Source: Rhodocollybia butyracea | Lineage: Eukaryota; Basidiomycota; Agaricomycetes; Agaricales; Omphalotaceae | Direction of reading: 5' to 3' | Assembly (NCBI GenBank): GCA_015501585.1 | Contig: JADNRY010000093.1 | Span: forward strand, 150,955 to 214,954 | Length of the DNA stretch: 64,000 nt | Shown: in pieces, positions 56,151 through 64,000 of the stretch | Layout: the number at the start of each line of letters is the position of its first letter | How positions within the stretch are numbered: the stretch's first letter is position 1 | Translations under genes and position numbers: made by a program | Notes under the pieces: model-generated | What the model was told of the DNA's origin: nothing | Database searches by the model: none | Seen by the model: only the letters and a program-made list of their open reading frames with translations

Positions 56151-56994
56151 CAGACCAACGGTCTGTACTATAGTATTCAAAGACTGCATCTATATTGCAT
56201 GTCTCTTGCATTAAGACTCATCCAGTGGACAAGTACATCAATAATCCTTCTCTTAAAGAGGGGGAGGGTCTAGCGGAATTTCCACACATGTAATTCTTAC
56301 TTAGAATTTTATTTTAACGCAGTACTGGGAAGTTCCAAGTCTGCAACATCTACTCTCGGAAGTTTCCGAGTTAAACCATTGTGGTGGCTATGCCCCACTA
56401 GCATTTGAATCAGATAGTACCGATGAAAATTAAGTCAGGTGACTAGTAGAAAAATGTGGCGACTTTTGCCAAAATTCTATACTTATCATCTGACCAGTAA
56501 CCAATGTGTCATAAGTTACTATCGGAACTGATTATCAGTTCCGATATTAATGACATCATTAAGGCGCCTGATAATGGCATATCAGACTAAATCTTTAAGA
56601 TTGAGACTGATACCCCACTGCGCCTGCACTGCAGCTTTGACATATGATGTCATCTCAGTCCAAACTAGTATTAGTTTGGACTAAGTAGATTATCAGTTCA
56701 GATAATCTTATCATATTGCATGCCTCGTTCGACTTTGTCGACTGGTAGTATTACAAGTGGCGGGATAAATATCCTACTACATGATTGATCACATGCCTAG
56801 AGAATAACTGGAACGATGACTTGTTCTTGTTGCTCAATCCTCAAAGCCACCAGATACAACTGGAAGGCACTGATCGTATGGCGGTTATTAACACGCCTAA
56901 CAAAGAGCCTAAACCCAATACGGGTGAAGGTATTCATAAGTCTAGTGACTTATGACCAGACCTCAACCAAGGTCCAGTCCAAAATCGCCGTCTT
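56151..56994. other. Hairpin-rich non-coding part of the Gypsy-like element
   Basis: No long frame was seen. Several short perfect inverted repeats lie here: CAGACC/GGTCTG (56151-56165), TATCGGAACTGAT with its complement around a single base (56520-56546), AGTCCAAACTA/TAGTTTGGACT (56657-56682), GATTATC/GATAATC (56688-56707) and CATAAGTC/GACTTATG (56935-56954). The block 56255-56410 is a diverged copy of 57300-57465. Confidence 0.7.
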
Positions 56995-57354
56995 ATGACG
57001 GCAATCATTGAAATCACAGGAGTCGAAGCATTCACGCTATTCGACTCTGGCTGCACAATTGAGGCTTTAAGCCCCGCATTCATTCAATTAGCGAACATCA
57101 AAGTCCACCAATTGGCAGACCAACATTCTCTACAGTTAGGAACTGTAGGAAGCAAAGCCAAATATAATTTTGGCGCGAATGTACATACCTCATATGGAGG
57201 TATAGACGATAAAGTATACTACGACATTATTAATGTCAATAGATATGATGCTATCCTCAATACCATTTGCATTGGAAGGAAGGTAGTACCTTCTCTTTCT
57301 GTGGGGGAGAACCAAGCGGAAGTTCCGCACATTAAATTCTCAGCGAGAATTTAG
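56995..57354 (+). CDS. Retroviral-type aspartic protease domain remnant
   Basis: A 119-residue frame starts MTAIIEITGVEAFTLFDSGC, with DSG as the catalytic triad in the usual position after a hydrophobic strand. ALSPAFIQLANIKVHQL, LQLGTVGSKAKYNFGANVH and YDIINVNRYDAILNT follow. This matches the retropepsin-like domain after gag in Gypsy elements, where the last part is normally DVILGMP-like. RT, RNase H and integrase are absent; the element jumps to its 3' LTR 470 bp later. It is a non-autonomous deletion derivative. Confidence 0.7.
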   Translation: MTAIIEITGVEAFTLFDSGCTIEALSPAFIQLANIKVHQLADQHSLQLGTVGSKAKYNFGANVHTSYGGIDDKVYYDIINVNRYDAILNTICIGRKVVPSLSVGENQAEVPHIKFSARI

Positions 57355-57827
57355 TAGTCAATTGCAGTACTTGAAAATCTTGAGTATACTACCGAAATTC
57401 AACTCTCAGACGTATCTGAGCAGTTTCCTGCCATGGGGCATTGTCCCACTAGTGGTTGAAGCAGAAATTTCCGATGCAAGTGCAACGGGATGAGCGCAAA
57501 ACCCGTATCAAGTCAGTGGCCTGAAAACTGGTCATCTTGACACGATTCCAGGCCAGTCACGTGTCTTGGACCGTCGGCCCGCATTACAGTCGACTTACTT
57601 GACCTGTACTACTTAGTACTTGTAGTATCGCAAGTAGTGGGATAAAATCCCGCTACATTAATTATTATACGCCGCTGTTTTACAGTAGGCTTACTGCCGG
57701 ATCAATGCTGGATTGCGAGTGTTACGCCAACACTCAACGCCCACTAGTGATACGCCATCACTAGGAGTCCATATTCCGGCTTCAGTTATTTGATTAACGT
57801 CTGAGATGTTAATCTAGTGGGGGAGGG

Positions 57828-58093
57828 TGTAACGCCCCCGCCGTCTTATGGACTTAGTCCTGACCTGCTGGCGCTATCAACAAGTGATAGCACTCCATCT
57901 AATCACACATTGCCGTTATCTAGTGATAACAGCCTATATAATAGTCAATCTTATCTATTAAGTCATGCATAGTATAAAACTCACGTCTAGCGCTTATGTA
58001 CTGTAGTTCTTTTTACACCTGTAGTACACACATTGCAAAGCCTTGTCGTGTTCTCTCGTGTGAATTAAGGACAACCACCCTAGGGGTGTTACA
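57828..58093 (+). repeat. 3' LTR of the Gypsy-like element
   Basis: The segment starts TGTAACGCC directly after the purine tract GTGGGGGAGGG and ends GGGGTGTTACA at 58093, so the ends form the inverted pair TGTAAC/GTTACA. It contains hairpins GCTATCA/TGATAGC (57873-57891) and GTTATC/GATAAC (57915-57930). Similar end sequences occur in the LTR at 41720. No 5' LTR was found in the window. Confidence 0.75.
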
Positions 58094-58387
58094 ACCACCA
58101 CGATGCTCTTTCTAATTTCCTAAGCTAAGCAGGTATGACTTAGCGGCATCGCAGAAAGGCCAGAGCCAAGTCTTGTGAAGCCCCAAGGCATGTGTCTGGC
58201 GTAGCGGGGCCCAAACTATTCTAAGTGGAACCACGTCAGTTACACCATCACCACCCACCACCAATACTAATACCAGCAGTGCAAGGTATAAGCGAGTAGA
58301 TGTCAATTTGGGTACTGTAAGCGAGGAAGAGATCCCTCCAAGGATCCCTCACGCTTCATCAGAGCTTGAAGTGCTTGAAGCTTGTAA

Positions 58388-60062
58388 TTAAAAAGCAATT
58401 TGAAAGGGCCAAACAGAACATCGAAATAACATTTCAATTATACAGTGAATATAGGGATCATACCTGCACACCATTCGTCCGGATACCACTACTCTCAAAC
58501 CTTCTACGTCCAAAATCCGTAAAGGTTCATAAATTTCCGCGTCCACCTCTCGCCCTTTACACTTGAGAACAATAGAACGTATACAGGCTTTGCCCATTGT
58601 TGACATTGCCTTAGACAAGGCCGAACCAGGTTTAACCCAGCGCGATTCAACCATCCTGATAAAAGCGTGGTCATCGAAATCTGCACGCACATGTTCCAGA
58701 AAAAGACTGTGTAATTTGGGAACGAGGGAGACGGAAGTGGATTGGTGCTGCTGAGTTAGGCTCGAGAGAAGGTGTGAAGTGATTGGAATGTGTTTTTGGG
58801 AACCGTTGGGAAACCGTAGTTGGAAATTTCGAGATGAAGTAAGTCTGGCATGACTTGAAGGGCGGCAATAAGGTCCAAATCAGACATAGACTGCCTTCGC
58901 AGCGTCAGATGGGTGATCACGCAAGATGCCAATCTGGAGACAAATGGACTGAAAGCACCGGCTGGCCAATGAATAACATACTGCCCACCCATGACAAGCT
59001 TATTCAAGGATGGAAAGTTGAACAAGGAAAACACTTTCTTTAACAAATCATCCCCAAAGGTCAGCGATGTGATGTTGCGCCATGTGCCCAGTGTGCCCTT
59101 CTCTAGATCAACATTGTATGCCCGGATGTCAGTGATCTCAAGAGACTTCAGAGAAGGACAGCTGTGAAGGATTTCTGCCAGTTCTGTCGATGACAACAGA
59201 CCCCCATGAAGTTTTAGATCCTCTATTTGGTTGCACAGGACCTGCGATCTAGGTGTCGTGCGGGAGGTAAATGCGCAGAGTCTCGGGAATGCTCAAAGCA
59301 ATCCAAGTCACTTGATGTAACCGCGCGGTCAATATCTACTTTAGAAAGTAAAGGAAAACGGTGTCCAGCGAGTGTTTGTATGCCATTGGTGGCCCACAGA
59401 AATACTTGAATGTTTTCCAACGATAAGCGTGTCGCATAAAGAGGTCGGGGATCGGAGTCTTTGTAGAAGACATAGGCCGTACAGCCAGTGCAAGCCTTAA
59501 CGGCCAATCACCCGACCTCTCCAAATATCGGGCAACCATAGATTCCTCCCCAATCTGGGTGAACCCCCTTTGTAATAAGAGGAGTTGACGCCCATCTTCA
59601 CCTCTATGTTCGCCCATAAACTGGGTGACGACAGTGCAAGTATACGCCAGCGGGAGCATACATAGCTGATTGCCACTGTAGGAAGCAAACGGTATTCAGG
59701 AGTATCTTCGTCCGTCGCCCATGAGTTGATCTCGAGATATTTTTTTCGCAGACATACTGCAAGATGTGCAATAAAGTTTCGTTGGGCAGCTTCCGTATTG
59801 GGGATAGTAGAGAGCGTAGCTTCGCCCGCTGGGTCTCCAACTGGAGCTTCTGCGTTTCAAGAACCCTGAGTTTTGTCGCGTAGGCGAGCCACCTCAGATT
59901 CATGGTCCTCGATATCTTTATCGCCATAGCCAGGATCTCCTTGAGCTCTTCCGCTTTTTTGAGCTCATCACAGATGGACCAAACTCTGTGCGGAGTGTTC
60001 TTTCGATTTCGGATAGTTGAGTAGAGCTGAGATCTACGCGTATCTGCAGAGAGTTTGTGCAT
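58388..60062 (-). pseudogene. F-box/LRR-type protein gene, decayed copy 1
   Basis: This belongs to the large Agaricomycete F-box family with a coiled coil before the F-box. The order is recognisable: LQLETQRAKLRSLLSPIRKL, PNETLLHILQYVC, then in another frame VCSRWRILALSSPSLWANI. Leucine-rich pieces follow: MVARYLERSGDWPLRLAL, LSLENIQVFLWATNG, ELAEILHSCPSLKSLEI, TWRNITSLTFGDDLLKKV and PDLLHLEISNYG. The end is ADFDDHAFIRMVESRW and EPLRILDVEGLRVVVSG. At least five frame changes are needed compared with copy 2, including at C5 (59564-59568) and GGG (59285-59287). It lies 268 bp from copy 2 on the same strand, so they arose by tandem duplication. Confidence 0.7.
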
Positions 60063-60329
60063 TCTGCGCACTGAGGTGATGGCATCTGGTCAAACAATTA
60101 ATTGATTTAGCGCCGAATCTTGCGGCTTATCAACTCAGCGCCTCAGCTTGCACATTTTGTTGACTGGGGCAATTTGGCTCATTTTGGGTACTAACTATGT
60201 ACTAACTTGCTACTTATAAGTGTTTCACGCAAGCTTCAAGCGAATCTTGAAATCAAAAGAAATTCATGGATTCAAAAGGAATAAACAGAACATCGAAATA
60301 CCACTGTTACAAGGGCATACTTATAAGCA

Positions 60330-61915
60330 TCATACCTGCACACCGTTACTCCCAGATACCACTACCCTCAACCCTTCTGCGTCCAAAATCCGTAACGGTT
60401 TATAGATTTCGGCGTCCACCTTTCGCCTTTCACACTTGAGAACAACGGAACGTATACAGGCTCTGCCCACCGTTGACATTGCCATAGACAAGGCCGAACC
60501 AGGCTTAAACCAGCGCGATTCGACCATCTTGATAAAAGCATGATCATCGAAATCTGCGCACACGTGTCCCAGAGAAAGACTGTGTAGTTTGGGAACTAGG
60601 GAAATAGAAGTGGATAGTGGATTGCAGCTGAATGGTGAGGCTCGAGAGAAGGTGTGGAGTAATTTGAATGTCGGAAACGTAGCTGGCAAAGTCGAGATGA
60701 AGCAAGTCTGTCAGAACTCGAAGGGACGCAATAAAATCCATATCAGACAGAGATGGCCCATGGAGTGTTAGGCTGGTGATCATGCAAGATGATCTGGAGA
60801 CAAATGAAATGAAATCATTGGCTGGCCAAACGGTGGAGTGACAACCCTCTATGGAAAGCTTTTTCAAGGAGGGAAGTTTAACAAGGAAAACACATTCTTT
60901 AACGAGTTATACCTAAACGTTAGCGATGTGATATTGCGCCATGTGCCCAGTGTGCCCTGCTCTATATCAACGACGTGTGCCCGGAAACAATTGGTCTCAA
61001 GAGATTTCAGGGAAGGGCAGCTGTGAAGAATTTGTGCCAATTCTGTCAATGACCGCTGACCTGTATGAATCTTGAGATGATTTATTTGGTTGCACAGGGT
61101 CTTTGATCCTGGTACCTGCTGGAGGTAAATGTGCGGAGCCTTGGGGAATGCTCAAAGCAACCCGGGTCGTTCGATGTAACCGAGTCGTAAACGTCTACTT
61201 CTGAAAGTAGAGGAAAATGCATTTGACAGAGTGTTTTGTATTCCACTGATGGTCCAGAGACGCTATACCTGAATGTTTTCCAGCGACCAGCGTGCCGCAT
61301 AAAGATGTCGGGGACTGGGAAAGGGGTCGATGTAGCACGGCCCCAGGGCCCATACAAGCAACGAAAGCCTTAATGGCCAATCACCCGACCTCTCTAAATA
61401 TCGGGCAACCATAGAATCTTCCTCAATCTGTGTGTTCATCCCGTTGTAAAATGTGTCAATGTCCATCCTCACCTCTATATTAGCCCACAAACTGGGGGAT
61501 GATAGTGCAAGTACACGCCAACGGGAGCATACATGGCTGACTGCCGTTGTAGGGAGAGAGAACTGCGTGTCCGATATTTCCCGTCCGCGGTCTGGAGAAT
61601 ATTTGATTCGCAGACATACTGCAAGATATGCGATAAAGTTTCGTTGGGCAGCTTCCGTATCGGGGACAGTAGAGAGTGTAGCTTCGCCCGCTGGGTCTCC
61701 AGCCGGAGCTTCTCCGCTTCAACAGTTCCGATTTTGTCGCAGAGGCGAACCACCTCAGATTCATGGTCTTCGATATCTTTGTCTGCCATATCCAGGATCT
61801 CCTTGAGCTCTTCTGCTCTTTCCGAGCTAATTACAGATGGGCCAAACTCTGACCGAAGTTCTCGTTCCAATTCAGCCAGTTCTGAGGAGTTGAGGTTTAC
61901 GCGTATAGGCTTCAT
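60330..61915 (-). pseudogene. F-box/LRR-type protein gene, decayed copy 2
   Basis: ATG 61915 gives MKPIRVNLNSSELAELE, then a coiled coil (AEELKEILDMADKDIEDHES, LETQRAKLHSLLSPIRKL) and the F-box core PNETLSHILQYVC. VCSRWRVLALSSPSLWANI follows in a different frame. Leucine-rich pieces follow: MVARYLERSGDWPLRLSL, ARWSLENIQV, MHFPLLSEVDVYDSV, ELAQILHSCPSLKSLE and LKKLSIEGCHSTVW. The end is ADFDDHAFIKMVESRWF and LRILDAEGLRVVVSG. Frame breaks remain near 61555, 61120 and 60873. It is less decayed than copy 1. If the breaks are sequencing errors it could be a working gene. Confidence 0.65.
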
Positions 61916-62692
61916 GTTGCAAGAAACAAGTACGAATAAGCGCCCAACACCCCTTTTTTCCCATCGCCACGATGGAGTTAGTTTGGCGCTATGCTACATG
62001 AGTTCAACTGAGGGATCAGTTAATCAGAAAGATTGGGCAGCGAAAGGAGCTCGGTCTTGAAACAGCTGGGAAGCATAATAGTAGTGGCCACTGCAGTCAT
62101 TGGCAGCAAGGTAAGGAGGGTGTTTCAACACCCCAGCTATGAAATAACGACAACTTCTGGAAGGAAATTTGTCAGATGATGGTATGTACCGTCGTGGTGC
62201 TAGAGGTTAGGGGTTAGGGTTCGCCGTTTAGGCCGTAGGCGTTTCATGTGTAGTATGTGCTTTCCCGAATCCGTATTTCGATTGATTCACGCAGACGAAG
62301 ATTGTAGGCTAATGTGTTCCCAAACATTCCTCCTTCCACAGCGCTGGGACAAGATTTTTACTCTTCACAGTTGAGCTTGGAGACCAGCCAGGGTTACCTG
62401 AAACCGGAGTAAACAAAAATGTTCATCACGGATCGCATCACAAAGTGGCGATGTCGATTTCGGCAGTGCTAGATGAATATAAGCCTGGTCCACTTCCAAG
62501 AGTTCCCCAGACGTGAACTGGTTTCACTCCCCCATCCCCCTCCCATCCCTAAGTAGAGTTCCAAGCTTTGAGAGCTGAACTTTGACTATCGTTCCAATCC
62601 GAAATCATCTACTCGACTGTGTAAGTTCCATTTCCGTGGCTTCAATTTTTTTTTTGGCAAGTCACTCACCACGTTGCAATTGCTACAGCACA
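61916..62692. other. Intergenic region upstream of the membrane-protein gene
   Basis: No gene was seen. One short telomere-like stretch, TTAGGGGTTAGGGTT, lies near 62207-62221. The 3' part should include the promoter of the gene starting at 62693; a CT-rich tract lies at about 62525-62550. Confidence 0.45.
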
Positions 62693-63582
62693 ATGCCTTC
62701 CGACTCTAGTACACTCAGAATGTTTCAGAACTGCTCTGCTGGTGCGGGCTACAAGCACTCTTCTACGTCGCCTCCGCCGTACAATTCTCGTTCTGCGCCC
62801 CGCGTTCGCGTCAAGTTCATTCTATCCGTCGTCCTCGTCGTTGCTCTTACCCTCATCACGGTTTGCTCCATCTCCACCGAAATATGCCTTTCGTACCCGA
62901 CGTTTATTCTGTCCGTTATCTATCGCATGTACCTTCCGGCGATGAGGTTGTACGCCTTACGGAGATGCTGCAGGTCATCGAGTACGTTACGCGCGTCCAA
63001 GCAAGTTCCCTCGCTTTTGGTGCGCTAGTGTACATGTGGTACAGGGTTTTCCTGGTTTTGTTCAACCGGGTGTCTCGGAGTTCCTCTGTCGCGTCGGAAG
63101 ATTCATCGACATCACGGAGCGAGAAGTTTATCTCGAGTGTTTATGTTCCGATTCTCCTTGCGGTGGTCGTCCTAAACGATAGCATCTACAACCAATACCG
63201 GTCGTCATCTCTCTCAGCAATCTTGCCCTCCCTCTTCGCGCCATCTCCCTCTCCAATTACCTTGTATGTCTTTGGTGTGGATATGGTCCCTGGTGTGTTG
63301 GTCCGATTGGGCTGGATGACAGCCCGCGCTCTTCCCGTGTGCGCAGTCGAGGCCACCGTGTTGTTCATCATTCTTTATCTGGTTGGGTGGTGTACATCGA
63401 GCTCTGCTGTCACCTCCACTGATCTAGAGAAGGCGGATAGGCTTGCTCCGCCTATGTACGACGATGATGAGTGCGCTCCCGTGTATGATGTGAACATGTA
63501 TTACATTCCGTATGAGATGTACTGTCTCGACGAGAAGGTAAATGTACAATTGGATTCGGAGAACCCAGATCAGGTCAACTAA
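62693..63582 (+). CDS. Small multi-pass membrane protein of unknown function
   Basis: ATG 62693 gives MPSDSSTLRMFQNCSAG, a serine-rich cytosolic start, and a first membrane helix FILSVVLVVALTLIT. The frame then changes. An intron from about 62860 to 62947 (GTTTGC...GATGAG) would join it to VVRLTEMLQVIEYVTRVQAS. Further helices follow: LAFGALVYMWYRVFLVLF, VYVPILLAVVVLND and VEATVLFIILYLVGW. The tail is acidic and tyrosine-rich (APPMYDDDECAPVYDVNMYY). The result is about 265 residues with four or so helices. I do not recognise a family. The intron is a proposal; an indel is the alternative. Confidence 0.55.
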
Positions 63583-63679
63583 ACGAAGGTTCGGGATTAC
63601 CTCCATGTATTAGCAGACATGACATTGATTGGTTTCTGTTCTTCAATCAGGATGCAAATTACCGAGGAGTTTTTAGTTT

Positions 63680-64000
63680 TTATCGGAATTGGAAAGAATG
63701 ATTGGGTAGTACTCGAAGATACTTCTGTATTCGCGTGTTCAATATTATTGGGATGATTAAATAACCTGCGCAAGACCTAAGGAGTATCTGAGTTGCCGAT
63801 TTGAAAGATCTCTCGAAAATCGCAGGCCTCGCCTTCTCGAAGATTAAATAAAGACCGTCTAGTTCAAACCAATCCACATAATATTCTACAACAGACCGAT
63901 TTATCCCTCCTTTGGTATTAAGCCCTTCAGGTCCTTTGTAGTCCTGTAACAGATCCAGCATCAGCGAAGGTATCATAACTAGACTGGGATGGAATGACGC
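63680..64000 (-). CDS. Partial gene at the right edge, unidentified
   Basis: The frame is open from the right edge down to about 63830 and ends at 63680. It contains MIPSLMLDLLQDYKGPEG, INRSVVEYYVDWFELDGLY, FEKARPAIFERSFKSATQ and LLRSCAGYLIIP. The codon pattern looks protein-like, and the gene would start beyond the window. I do not recognise it. Confidence 0.35.
   Translation of the reverse strand, partial: ASFHPSLVMIPSLMLDLLQDYKGPEGLNTKGGINRSVVEYYVDWFELDGLYLIFEKARPAIFERSFKSATQILLRSCAGYLIIPIILNTRIQKYLRVLPNHSFQFR

Noticed and set aside
58093..58260. Possible 5S rRNA or 5S-derived SINE (TAAGCTAAGCAGG)
   Set aside because: Only a short stretch looks similar; the box A/C order and length of a 5S gene are absent.
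58112..58306. Hydrophobic minus-strand frame resembling a signal peptide
   Set aside because: It has no ATG start, lies directly beside the Gypsy-like LTR and shows no further coding evidence.
62207..62221. Telomere-like TTAGGGGTTAGGGTT in an intergenic region
   Set aside because: Only two or three imperfect units; too short to be called an interstitial telomere.

Overview
The window is nuclear DNA of an Agaricomycete (mushroom-forming basidiomycete). Genes are dense with many 45-60 nt GT-AG introns. Several recognisable gene families, the large fungal F-box/LRR families, an SRPK-like kinase and fungal Copia and Gypsy elements all fit this. No rRNA or tRNA gene was recognised. Gene models below were spliced by eye; junctions are firm only where stated.

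Layout. 1-14 kb is a conserved housekeeping block: RIC1 (partial), a GNAT acetyltransferase, a SUR7/PalI membrane protein, the sterol glucosyltransferase ATG26, a PRELI/UPS mitochondrial lipid-transfer protein and a metallo-beta-lactamase-fold hydrolase. 14-25.4 kb is a tandem array of an uncharacterised Agaricomycete family: five full-length copies (two of them broken) and two relics, with an SRPK-like kinase and a MITE-like element lodged inside. 25.4-36 kb is a second conserved block: a NEDD1-like WD40 protein, an ankyrin protein, DRG1/RBG1 and an SSK2/Wis4-type MAPKKK. These form two head-to-head pairs.

36-58 kb is repeat-rich. A young Copia element lies beside the LTR of a Gypsy-like element that truncates an F-box/LRR gene. 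A non-autonomous LTR element with 152-bp LTRs sits inside a decayed repetitive-family gene and is flanked by a 5-bp target duplication. Next come a degenerate minisatellite, a 3-kb inverted repeat with ~1.4-kb arms, and a Gypsy-like gag/protease remnant studded with short perfect hairpins. 58-62 kb holds two decayed tandem F-box/LRR paralogues. The right end has a small multi-pass membrane protein and the edge of one more gene.

The best candidates for something undescribed are the tandem family array with its shared upstream box, the hairpin-studded Gypsy-like element whose two LTR copies carry hairpins in similar places but with different arms, the 3-kb palindrome, and the miniature LTR element. 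Several reading frames, including the otherwise intact Copia polyprotein, are broken by single-base contractions at homopolymers, so sequencing error must be excluded before calling them pseudogenes.
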